Below, one piece after another: positions 1 through 6,555 of a stretch of 16,981 bases of DNA. The translations under genes were made by a program, and so were the position numbers. Within the stretch, counting starts at the first letter, position 1. Each line of letters starts with the position of its first letter. Source of the DNA: Bacteroidia bacterium (GTDB lineage: Bacteria > Bacteroidota > Bacteroidia > Bacteroidales > CAJPTX01); assembly GCA_905373475.1 (NCBI GenBank), contig CAJPTC010000040.1:1-16981 (forward strand), given 5' to 3'. The notes under the pieces were generated by a model. That model did not search any database. It was not told where the DNA came from and saw only the letters and a program-made list of their open reading frames with translations.

Positions 1-7
1 AACTTTT

Positions 8-103
8 TCAAAGTTCTGAATTTTGAAGCTTACACACTTTTTTGGGACAGTATCCGTCTACGCTCCCTTCTCCCGCATTCTCTGCGCCTTGCATTTTACG
101 CAT
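8..103 (-). CDS. doubtful small ORF, 31 codons
   Basis: An ATG at 103 opens a 31-residue frame ending in TGA at 8-10. It encodes a Gly/Glu-rich start and a Lys/Cys-containing end (Y-C-P-K-K-V-C). It lies downstream of the rnf terminator, so it would need its own promoter, and I see no TAnnTTTG box or ribosome binding site before it. I do not recognise the peptide. It may be chance, or the edge of a dispersed repeat. The window begins a few bases beyond the stop, so its context cannot be judged. Confidence 0.15.
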   Translation of the reverse strand: MRKMQGAENAGEGSVDGYCPKKVCKLQNSEL

Positions 104-116
104 TCGCCCTCTTCTT

Positions 117-153
117 ATAAAGAAAACAGGGGGACATCTAACGATATCCCCCT
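117..153 (-). terminator. rho-independent terminator of the rnf operon
   Basis: An 11-bp stem (128-138 with 143-153) encloses a 4-base loop. Read leftward it is a G-rich arm, GTTA loop and C-rich arm, followed by a T-rich tail (GTTTTCTTT). The pair 135/146 is a G-U wobble in the leftward RNA but a C-A mismatch in the rightward RNA. The structure therefore favours ending leftward transcription from rnfA. Confidence 0.7.
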
Positions 154-186
154 TAATCCCATTTTATAGTGCAAACGTACAGCCCT

Positions 187-252
187 GTGCCGCTGGCACT
201 TTCATAACACAAGAGTAATACTTTTTGCCTTTACTCTGGTTCAAAAAGTATT
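187..252 (-). repeat. inverted repeats in the rnfA 3' region
   Basis: A perfect 11-bp inverted repeat (217-227 with 242-252) lies 11 bases beyond the rnfA stop. A second possible stem, 212-218 with 231-237 (7 bp), shares bases with the first, so the two cannot form together. A third small hairpin is at 187-191 with 195-199. None is followed by a run of T in the leftward direction, so mRNA 3'-end protection or pausing is more likely than intrinsic termination. The function is inferred. Confidence 0.45.
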
Positions 253-263
253 CACCGCAAGGT

Positions 264-836
264 TTACACCATCCCCGAGAAGCCCATGAAGGCAAGTGCC
301 AACATGCCCGCAGTCAACAACGCAATGGGCATACCCTTCATCGCCTGCGGTACGTTACGGAGTGCCAATGCTTCACGCAACCCTGCTAAGAGAATCAAAG
401 CAAGACCAAAACCCAAAGCTCCCGCAACCGCATAAACCAAACTCTGTACCAGATTAAACTCCTTCTGTATCACTATAATTGCAACCCCGAGCACGGCACA
501 GTTGGTTGTAATAAGCGGCAAAAAGATACCTAATGCTGCATAAAGACCAGGACTGAGCTTTTTTAAGATGATTTCTACACATTGCACCAACGCAGCAATA
601 ACCAGAATAAAGGAAACGGTCTGTAAGAAATCTACATGCAAAGGCGTAAGCACAAATGTCTGTAGTAACCACGTGAAAATGGTGGCCACTGCCATCACAA
701 ACAGCACCGCACCTGCCATCCCGATACTGGTGTCAATCTTCTTCGAGACACCAAGGAATGGGCAAATACCTAAGAACTGCGAAAGGACAATATTATTGAC
801 AAATACCCCCGCTATAATAATCAGTACGTACTCCAT
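264..836 (-). CDS. rnfA: Rnf complex membrane subunit RnfA
   Basis: RnfA is a polytopic inner-membrane subunit of the Rnf complex, which moves electrons between reduced ferredoxin and NAD and couples this to Na+ or H+ translocation. The 190-residue product has the usual family length and about six hydrophobic segments. It starts with the typical M-E-Y-V-L-I-I-I run. Cys25 (in F-L-G-I-C-P-F-L-G) and Cys113 (in T-T-N-C-A-V-L-G) are the conserved half-membrane cysteines that, with the equivalent pair in RnfE, are thought to hold an iron-sulfur centre in the membrane. It is the last gene of the operon and begins 8 bases after rnfE. The ATG at 836 gives the family N-terminus. The gene appears intact. 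Confidence 0.95.
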   Translation of the reverse strand: MEYVLIIIAGVFVNNIVLSQFLGICPFLGVSKKIDTSIGMAGAVLFVMAVATIFTWLLQTFVLTPLHVDFLQTVSFILVIAALVQCVEIILKKLSPGLYAALGIFLPLITTNCAVLGVAIIVIQKEFNLVQSLVYAVAGALGFGLALILLAGLREALALRNVPQAMKGMPIALLTAGMLALAFMGFSGMV

Positions 837-844
837 GATAGCGT

Positions 845-1438
845 CTATTTTTTAACGAAGCGATTAAACAACAACATCAGATACGCGAGCACCAAGAAAG
901 CCCCAGGCGCTAAGACGAACAATAGGGGACCAAAAACCGAAGGATACAATGGGAAACCAAAAATAGCTCCCGCGCCTAAGAATTCACGTACAGCGCCTAT
1001 TACGGTAAGAGAAACAGTAAAACCGAGTCCGATACCAATTCCATCAAACATAGAACGAATTACGTTATTTTTGGCAGCAAACGCTTCAGCACGCCCCAAA
1101 ATAATACAGTTCACCACGATAAGAGGGATATACACGCCCAAGCTCTTGTAAAGCGCAGGCACGTAGGCTTCCATTGTCATCTGAACAATCGTAACGAAGG
1201 TAGCAATCACGACAATGAAGGAAGGAATACGCACCTTGTCTGGTATCACTCCTTTAATAGCCGCAATCACCATGTTAGCACCAATGAGCACAAACATCGT
1301 AGCAAGCCCCATCCCTAGCGCATTGATAGCCGACGTAGTCGTACCTAGTGTAGGACACATCCCCAAGACGAGGACGAACGTAGGATTCTCACGAATCAGC
1401 CCGTTGACAATAATTCCCAAATTAGAACCTTTATTCAT
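845..1438 (-). CDS. rnfE: Rnf complex membrane subunit RnfE
   Basis: RnfE is the pseudo-symmetric partner of RnfA in the membrane core of the Rnf complex. The product has 197 residues. The start chosen is the ATG at 1438 (M-N-K-G-S-N-L-G). A longer reading to 1543 would only re-read the end of rnfG in another frame and adds a basic, non-family N-terminus. Cys28 (G-M-C-P-T-L-G) and Cys111 (V-V-N-C-I-I-L-G) match the paired cysteines of the NqrD/RnfE family. The segment N-P-T-F-V-L-V-L-G-M-C-P is diagnostic. Its first 8 bases overlap the end of rnfG, consistent with translational coupling. The gene is intact. Confidence 0.94.
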   Translation of the reverse strand: MNKGSNLGIIVNGLIRENPTFVLVLGMCPTLGTTTSAINALGMGLATMFVLIGANMVIAAIKGVIPDKVRIPSFIVVIATFVTIVQMTMEAYVPALYKSLGVYIPLIVVNCIILGRAEAFAAKNNVIRSMFDGIGIGLGFTVSLTVIGAVREFLGAGAIFGFPLYPSVFGPLLFVLAPGAFLVLAYLMLLFNRFVKK

Positions 1439-2129
1439 TGCTCGTACTCTCCTCGTTGTTCGTTTCACTCGTCGCGGCTGGAGTAGCCCCTGTGTAGCTT
1501 CCAGAATTCCCTTTAAAGCCACTATAAGCACGGTTAGCGGCATCTAGGAAAGCGCGCGAACTTATGGTTGCCGCAGTTATGGCATCTACTGTGCCGCCAT
1601 CCTTGCTTACCTTAAGCCCTCCTTCTGGGCAAACACCATACACGTTACTATTCTTTTCGGCAGGCTTGATTTCAAAGCCAAAAATCTTTTCCGTTAAGCT
1701 CTTTACGGGTGCTACTGGAGGTTTGAACCAATCTACCATATGATCGCCCAATCCTGGCGTCTCGGAATGTTCCAAAACAGAATATCCTGTGATCTTCCCC
1801 TCAGTATCAAAACCAAACATAACAGAGATCCGACCACCAAAACCACTCGGCGAAAAGCTCTCTACAGCTGTTCCAACCCATTCGTTGCCTTTTTTTGCCG
1901 TATAGAGTACCAACTTCCCACCATCTACATCCTCTTCAGTCTTCTCGGTCGTTGGGTCGTTGTCAAAATCGGGCAAGACCTCCTTAAGGGCTGCGATAAT
2001 TTTTTCACTCTTTGCTTTGGCAATGGGTTCTTGGGTTAACATATTCATTCCGCCCAAGCCGACGGCCGACAGGAACGTGATGACGAGCAACGTAACTGTC
2101 AAATTCTTCAATGTTGACGGTTTCGCCAT
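1431..2129 (-). CDS. rnfG: Rnf complex FMN-binding subunit RnfG
   Basis: RnfG has one N-terminal membrane anchor (about residues 8-28) and a periplasmic FMN-binding domain. The flavin is covalently attached to a threonine by ApbE. The product has 232 residues. H-S-E-T-P-G-L-G at 121-128 is the family signature. The expected flavin motif is I-T-A-A-T-I-S-S at 184-191, with Thr188 as the predicted attachment site; the usual S/T-G-A-T is here T-A-A-T. After about residue 203 there is a Ser/Thr/Asn/Glu-rich tail of some 30 residues containing a second T-G-A-T (213-216). The gene starts 1 base after the rnfD stop and its end overlaps the rnfE start. Identity is secure; the use of the tail is unknown. 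Confidence 0.94.
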   Translation of the reverse strand: MAKPSTLKNLTVTLLVITFLSAVGLGGMNMLTQEPIAKAKSEKIIAALKEVLPDFDNDPTTEKTEEDVDGGKLVLYTAKKGNEWVGTAVESFSPSGFGGRISVMFGFDTEGKITGYSVLEHSETPGLGDHMVDWFKPPVAPVKSLTEKIFGFEIKPAEKNSNVYGVCPEGGLKVSKDGGTVDAITAATISSRAFLDAANRAYSGFKGNSGSYTGATPAATSETNNEESTSNE

Positions 2130-2130
2130 C

Positions 2131-3123
2131 TTATTTCCCTCCTTTCTTGTGCCCGAACTTTCTCGGTTTCATATAACGATCTATTAACGGTACAAACGCA
2201 TTCATAATAAGAATGGCAAAGGAAACCCCTTCGGGGTAAGCACCCCACGTACGTATGGCCACGGTGAGAAAACCAATGCCGCAACCGAAAACAAGCATAC
2301 CTTTTTTCGACATAGGCGAGGAGACGTAATCCGTAGCCATAAAGATAGCCCCTAGCATCAAACCTCCCACAAGTAGTTCTACCAACGGATTGGCGTAGAC
2401 AGCGGGATTGATTAGATAGAAGATCCCCGAGAAAACAAATACACTTGCAAAAATTGCGATAGGAATATGCCACGTAATTACTTTACGGAAAAGTAGGTAA
2501 GCAAAACCTAACAACAAAGCAATTGCCGAAACTTCGCCGAGCGAACCGCCCATTTGCCCGAAAAACATATCCATTGTGCTCGGGAGATGATCTAACGGAG
2601 CACCGCTCTTAATAGCAGCTTTCATAACACTTAGCGGCGTAGCACCCGTAGCAGCATCGAGGTAGTGCAAACGCGATGCGATGGGCTCAGGCCACGTAGT
2701 CATTTGCACGGGGAAAGAGACCAACAGGAAAGCACGGGCAAAAAGTGCGGGGTTAAAAAGGTTATTGCCCAAACCTCCGAAACTCACCTTCCCGACCCCA
2801 ATCGCCATAATAGCACCAATTACAATTATCCACCACGGAAGGTTGGAAGGTACATTCATAGCGAGCAGTAGTCCCGTTACAAGCGCCGAACCATCGGTAA
2901 TGGTCAGTTCTTTTTTCTTGAGCAGGAAGCGTTGCAAGAGGTATTCAATACCCACGCAGCTGACGATAGAGACTAATGTTACTATCAGAGCGCCAATTCC
3001 AAAGAAATACAACCCTACAAGCCAAGCTGGCAGGAGAGCTATCACAACGTCCAGCATCAGGCGTCGAGTCTGAAAGACGCCATGCAAATGGGGCGACGGA
3101 GATATTGTCAGTGTATTACTCAT
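2131..3123 (-). CDS. rnfD: Rnf complex membrane subunit RnfD
   Basis: RnfD is a polytopic NqrB-family subunit carrying covalent FMN and forming part of the electron and ion path. The product has 330 residues and roughly ten hydrophobic segments. The motif D-A-A-T-G-A-T-P-L at 156-164 predicts flavin attachment at Thr162. Other family features are the N-terminal S-P-H-L-H-G, T-D-G-S-A-L-V-T-G (76-84), F-G-G-L-G-N-N-L-F-N-P-A (115-126) and M-A-T-D-Y-V-S-S-P (262-270). The gene starts 44 bases after rnfC and ends 1 base before rnfG. The ATG at 3123 gives the expected N-terminus and the gene is intact. Confidence 0.95.
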   Translation of the reverse strand: MSNTLTISPSPHLHGVFQTRRLMLDVVIALLPAWLVGLYFFGIGALIVTLVSIVSCVGIEYLLQRFLLKKKELTITDGSALVTGLLLAMNVPSNLPWWIIVIGAIMAIGVGKVSFGGLGNNLFNPALFARAFLLVSFPVQMTTWPEPIASRLHYLDAATGATPLSVMKAAIKSGAPLDHLPSTMDMFFGQMGGSLGEVSAIALLLGFAYLLFRKVITWHIPIAIFASVFVFSGIFYLINPAVYANPLVELLVGGLMLGAIFMATDYVSSPMSKKGMLVFGCGIGFLTVAIRTWGAYPEGVSFAILIMNAFVPLIDRYMKPRKFGHKKGGK

Positions 3124-3167
3124 TTCTTTATTACTCTCTCAAATTCTTTTCTACTAGCGTACGCCTC

Positions 3168-4508
3168 TTATTTTTTAGGTGCACGCGCACGAATCATTGC
3201 CCCCGTCATCCCCTTGCCCAGACGTATATAGTCTAGCAATGGCAGGTTGGCAGGACAGGTGAAGCTGCAACAGCCGCACTCTATACATGACATGATATCT
3301 TCGCGCTCCATCCATTCAGTATCGCTTCCCTGCCCTAATTTGTAGAGAAGCCAGGGTTCTAGCCCCATAGGACAGCCTTGCGAGCATTTAGAGCAACGTA
3401 TACACGAATCGGGGGTCTTACGTTCCGCCAACTTCTTGGGTAGCACGAGTATCCCCGAAGTCCCTTTGGTGACGGGCGCATCAATATTCTTCAATGCTTT
3501 TCCCATCATAGGACCACCGCTTATAACCTTGCCTGTATCCTCTGGCAACCCGCCTGCGGCTTCAAGTAGCTTGCTAATAGGTGTCCCAACCCGCACCATA
3601 AAGTTACCTGGCTGCGTTAGACTCGGCCCTGTTACTGTTACCACTCGTTCAAACAAAGGTTTGTGTTTTTGTACCGCCTCATAAACGGCAAAAGCTGTTC
3701 CCACATTCTGCACCACGCATCCCACATCAATCGGGAGTTTTCCAGCAGGAACTTCGCGTTTGGTAACCGCTTCAATAAGTTGTTTTTCACCCCCTTGCGG
3801 ATACTTCACAATGAGCGGCTGAATCTCTATTCCCTCAAAATTTTTTGCCTTTTCAATCAGTAAGTTGATGGCATCCATCTTATTACGTTCGATACCCACC
3901 ACCGTTTTCGGATTACCAAGCGCTTTACGGAGAATCGAGATACCAACCAACAATTCCTCTGGTTTTTCTAGCATCAAACGATGGTCGGAGGTAAGGAAAG
4001 GCTCACACTCAACACCGTTGATAATTAAGTATTCTGCCGTTTTGCCTGGAGGCACAGAAAGTTTAACATGTGCGGGGAAGGTAGCACCACCCATCCCGAC
4101 AATCCCTGCCTGAGAAACAAGGTCTATAATAGCCTTCGGATCGAGATTGCACTCGCGAACAAGTGTTTCGCTCCGATCTATCTCGGGCATCCATTCGTCG
4201 CCTTCCACTGTAATGTATATAGCGGGTTTAGGATACCCCGAAGCATCTACAACCTTATCAATCTTTGTAACAGTACCACTGACCGACGAGTGTAACTGAG
4301 CAGATACGAAGCCCGTAGCCTTTGCTATCGGCTGCCCCACCAACACTTTGTCGCCTTTAGCTACAAGCACTTCTGAGGGCGCTCCCAAATGCTGCGAAGC
4401 CATAAAGACCATTTCCGTACCGATCGGGAATGTCTCAATCGCTTTTCCGCTCGTTATCTTTCCTTCTGGCGGATGCACACCGCCCATTCTAAATGTCTTA
4501 AATTGCAT
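3168..4508 (-). CDS. rnfC: Rnf complex NADH/ferredoxin subunit RnfC
   Basis: RnfC is the soluble, membrane-attached subunit that binds NADH and FMN. The product has 446 residues and starts M-Q-F-K-T-F-R-M-G-G-V-H-P-P, the normal RnfC start. A glycine-rich nucleotide/FMN region is seen at about 136-170 (G-I-V-G-M-G-G-A-T-F-P, then I-I-N-G-V-E-C-E-P). A SLBB-like region follows around 285-335. Two 4Fe-4S motifs of the CxxCxxCxxxCP type use Cys369, 372, 375, 379 and Cys408, 411, 414, 418. There is no long Ala-rich C-terminal tail such as enterobacterial RnfC has. It lies 37 bases after rnfB. The gene is intact. Confidence 0.96.
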   Translation of the reverse strand: MQFKTFRMGGVHPPEGKITSGKAIETFPIGTEMVFMASQHLGAPSEVLVAKGDKVLVGQPIAKATGFVSAQLHSSVSGTVTKIDKVVDASGYPKPAIYITVEGDEWMPEIDRSETLVRECNLDPKAIIDLVSQAGIVGMGGATFPAHVKLSVPPGKTAEYLIINGVECEPFLTSDHRLMLEKPEELLVGISILRKALGNPKTVVGIERNKMDAINLLIEKAKNFEGIEIQPLIVKYPQGGEKQLIEAVTKREVPAGKLPIDVGCVVQNVGTAFAVYEAVQKHKPLFERVVTVTGPSLTQPGNFMVRVGTPISKLLEAAGGLPEDTGKVISGGPMMGKALKNIDAPVTKGTSGILVLPKKLAERKTPDSCIRCSKCSQGCPMGLEPWLLYKLGQGSDTEWMEREDIMSCIECGCCSFTCPANLPLLDYIRLGKGMTGAMIRARAPKK

Positions 4509-4545
4509 GAGCTAATCCCCTTAACTATTCTGCGTTAGATCGCGA

Positions 4546-5532
4546 TTAAGCATTCTTCTCATTCTGTTCCACCACTGGAGCACTAGCCTCGGCTGTTTGA
4601 GAGGCGGTATTCGACTCCGTCTTTAAGGGTTCTGTAGGCGCACTCGCTGTAGCAGTTGGCGTAGTGGCAGGTGCAGCAGCGGGAGTCTTAGGTTCACTTT
4701 TCACAACACGAGGGGGGAAGTTTACCTCCCAGATAGCTCCTGTAGGACACACAGCTACGCACTTACGGCACAGTTTACACTTCTTGAAATCTATGTAAGC
4801 CAGATTGTTCTCTACCGTAATGGCATCAAACGGACACTCTTTCTGGCAACGTGCACAGCCAATGCATGCCACACCGCAAGCCTTTTTAGCAATGCCTCCC
4901 TTCTCCTGATTGATACAGGAGACAAAGACTCGACGATCCTTGACGTTCTTCGTGCGCAATTCTATTACGTGCTTCGGACAAATCTTGACACAAGCACCGC
5001 AAGCGGTACACTTCTCCTGATCGACTACGGGCAGTTTGCGCTCATTGTCTATGTGGATGGCGTCAAAATCGCAGACCGTAACACAATCTCCCAAGCCCAG
5101 ACAGCCCCAAGAACAACCCGTGTCGCCATTAAACAAGTTGTTTGAAACACGACAAGAGGTAGCGCCGTCGTAGTTTGCTACACTAGCACGTTCTTTCGGA
5201 GTACCTGCACAACGTATCACGGCAATCATCGGCGCTTTTGCCTCGGCAGTACGCCCCATTACGGCAGCCACCTTCGTCATGACATTGTTCCCTCCTACGG
5301 GGCAGAAAAAGCGTCCCAAATCTCCCTCATCAGCCTTTACATACGCATCTGCAAATCCGCGACAGCCTGGGAAACCACAGCCGCCGCAGTTTGCCCCTGG
5401 CAGCGTTGCCTCTACTTCGTCGACGCGCGGATCTTCCTCAACCTTAAATTTCTGCGAGACAAAGTACAACAAGACGGCCGCTAAAAGCCCTATGCCCACC
5501 AATACGGCAAGCGTTAACCAAATTGTATTCAT
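4546..5532 (-). CDS. rnfB: Rnf complex ferredoxin-type subunit RnfB
   Basis: RnfB is the likely entry point for electrons from ferredoxin. The product has 328 residues: an N-terminal membrane helix (about 4-26), then the Fes domain with Cys49, 52, 57 and 77, then several 4Fe-4S motifs. Those visible are C140/144/150/154, C175/178/181/185, C223/226/229/233 and C252/255/258/262. This is the long RnfB form, unlike the short enterobacterial one. After residue 275 comes a tail of about 50 residues rich in Ala, Pro, Thr and Glu. The start is the ATG at 5532, preceded by GGAG at a suitable distance. The extension to 5601 needs TTG and re-reads rseC. The gap to rseC is 8 bases. Confidence 0.95.
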   Translation of the reverse strand: MNTIWLTLAVLVGIGLLAAVLLYFVSQKFKVEEDPRVDEVEATLPGANCGGCGFPGCRGFADAYVKADEGDLGRFFCPVGGNNVMTKVAAVMGRTAEAKAPMIAVIRCAGTPKERASVANYDGATSCRVSNNLFNGDTGCSWGCLGLGDCVTVCDFDAIHIDNERKLPVVDQEKCTACGACVKICPKHVIELRTKNVKDRRVFVSCINQEKGGIAKKACGVACIGCARCQKECPFDAITVENNLAYIDFKKCKLCRKCVAVCPTGAIWEVNFPPRVVKSEPKTPAAAPATTPTATASAPTEPLKTESNTASQTAEASAPVVEQNEKNA

Positions 5533-5540
5533 AGTTACTC

Positions 5541-5978
5541 CTATTTCCTCTCCGACGTTATTGTAAACGAAAAGCGCCGCGACAAACGGCTTCGAAACCA
5601 ATACAGCATCAGGTAGTATACGACAAGTGTACCCAACATTGAGAGCGCCATCTGCAATTCGCTAAAGCCTAAGAGGTTGAAAAGTACAAGACCCAACATA
5701 AGCAATAGGAAAGGCAAGCCATACCCTAAGAATATAGCAAGGTAACCCTGATCGTTGCGTACAGATACAAAAACATGGTCTCCCACGTGCAGGTCTTCGC
5801 CCTCGGCCACCAGCGCGTCTATCTCATAGAGTTTCGTATCGCCCATGCCGCACGCTGCCTTAGCGTGGCAAGATGCGCATGCAGATTCGTTAATGAACTG
5901 CACCCGAGCTTTTGTGCCATTCAACGCCACGATGACACCCTGCCGATACGTACAAGATTTCTTATCCATGACTTTCAT
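5541..5978 (-). CDS. rseC: RseC family protein (SoxR-reducing system / Rnf-associated)
   Basis: This 145-residue membrane protein of the RseC/MucC family is the first gene of the rnf operon. In Escherichia coli, RseC works with the Rnf-like Rsx complex to keep SoxR reduced. In this lineage the partner is more likely the Rnf complex itself (inference). A cysteine cluster, Cys34, 37 and 43 (S-A-C-A-S-C-H-A-K-A-A-C), precedes two membrane helices at about 79-101 and 107-126, followed by a basic C-terminus. ATG codons at 5978 and 5969 are both possible and neither has a clear ribosome binding site. The rnfB start follows 8 bases after the stop, which supports co-transcription. Confidence 0.88.
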   Translation of the reverse strand: MKVMDKKSCTYRQGVIVALNGTKARVQFINESACASCHAKAACGMGDTKLYEIDALVAEGEDLHVGDHVFVSVRNDQGYLAIFLGYGLPFLLLMLGLVLFNLLGFSELQMALSMLGTLVVYYLMLYWFRSRLSRRFSFTITSERK

Positions 5979-6270
5979 TGCAAAAATAGATCTTTCGTTA
6001 CCCTCTTAACCGCCTAGTCTTAAGGATGTTCGTTATTTATAACCAGTTCATTATTTAGTAGTGTATTAAGCTACTTACAATCAGCAGGTTCTGAATATTT
6101 TAGAAAGGAATTGAACGCCAATTTCAAACGATTCCACGAAAGAGTTGAGCGTGATTTCTAAGGAGGTGAACCTTTGGCTTATTTGCATTACGCGCAGTGG
6201 CATCCTTTTCGTGGCAGTACGTAGCAGTGGAAATTCCGTCGCACGCGCTGTCTTAAACTGTTACAATGTC
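5979..6270. other. intergenic region between rseC and tRNA-Met
   Basis: This stretch of about 290 bases has no recognised gene. It must hold the start region of the leftward rnf operon. It contains a strong Shine-Dalgarno-like string (AAGGAGGT, 6160-6167), a near-inverted repeat (6134-6142 with 6205-6214), a 16-codon TTG-started rightward ORF (6174-6224) and a 40-codon leftward ORF (6081-6203) on the other strand. No known riboswitch pattern was recognised. Confidence 0.6.
6081..6203 (-). CDS. possible small protein, 40 residues
   Basis: An ATG at 6203, closely preceded by AAAAGG, opens a 40-residue frame with TGA at 6081-6083. The predicted peptide has alternating hydrophobic and polar residues and ends I-F-R-T-C. 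I do not recognise it. It points toward rseC and could be a leader ORF of the rnf operon, but it overlaps a strong ribosome-binding-like string on the other strand. It may well be chance. Confidence 0.2.
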   Translation of the reverse strand: MPLRVMQISQRFTSLEITLNSFVESFEIGVQFLSKIFRTC

Positions 6271-6300
6271 TTGTGCATTTGAAAAATATAGCTACCTTTG
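6271..6300 (+). promoter_or_regulatory. Bacteroidetes-type promoter of tRNA-Met
   Basis: TTG at 6271-6273, a spacer of 19 bases and TACCTTTG at 6293-6300 match the Bacteroidetes housekeeping promoter (TTTG / TAnnTTTG). The tRNA begins 12 bases after the -7 box. This is the best promoter in the window. Confidence 0.8.
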
Positions 6301-6312
6301 CGTTCGGAAAGC

Positions 6313-6386
6313 GGCGAGGTAGCTCAGCTGGTTAGAGCGTGTGATTCATAATCACAAGGTCGGCGGTTCAAGCCCGCCTCTCGCTA
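6313..6386 (+). tRNA. tRNA-Met (anticodon CAT)
   Basis: A complete 74-base cloverleaf is visible. The acceptor is 6313-6319 with 6379-6385 (G-U pairs at both ends) and the discriminator is A6386. The anticodon stem is 6340-6344 with 6352-6356, and its loop TTCATAA puts CAT at 6347-6349. The T stem is 6362-6366 with 6374-6378 around TTCAAGC. It lacks the three G-C pairs of an initiator anticodon stem, so elongator tRNA-Met is likely. An isoleucine tRNA with modified CAT cannot be excluded by eye. CCA is not encoded. Confidence 0.93.
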
Positions 6387-6390
6387 CTGC

Positions 6391-6422
6391 AAGGGACAAT
6401 GGTTTTACTGTTGTCCTTTTTT
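6391..6422 (+). terminator. terminator of tRNA-Met
   Basis: The stem 6394-6402 with 6408-6416 (9 bp including two G-U pairs) has a 5-base loop and is followed directly by six T. It starts 8 bases after the tRNA, which fits a single-gene transcript. Confidence 0.85.
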
Positions 6423-6555
6423 GCTTCCAAAAACTATAACAATCTTAAAGTGTGTGCGGCAATAGTTACCATCTATTTTCGCATAGCACTTAAGTAGCGC
6501 ATACCTCATCTTGCGGTTCATAATTTGTATTTTTACTTATCGAACCCATTAAACA

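Noticed and set aside
1..15. 6-bp hairpin AACTTT-TTC-AAAGTT at the left edge
   Set aside because: Very short, AT-only apart from one pair, and without context to the left.
1439..1543. N-terminal extension of rnfE
   Set aside because: It lies within the rnfG reading frame and gives a basic non-family segment. The ATG at 1438 starts the conserved protein.
5981..5988. TATTTTTG (leftward) just before rseC, matching the TAnnTTTG box
   Set aside because: It ends 2 bases before the first ATG, so transcription would start inside the gene. No -33 box is seen and the T run makes a chance match likely.
6313..6386. Initiator tRNA-fMet
   Set aside because: The anticodon stem lacks the three consecutive G-C pairs and the first acceptor pair is G-U rather than the C-A mismatch of initiators.
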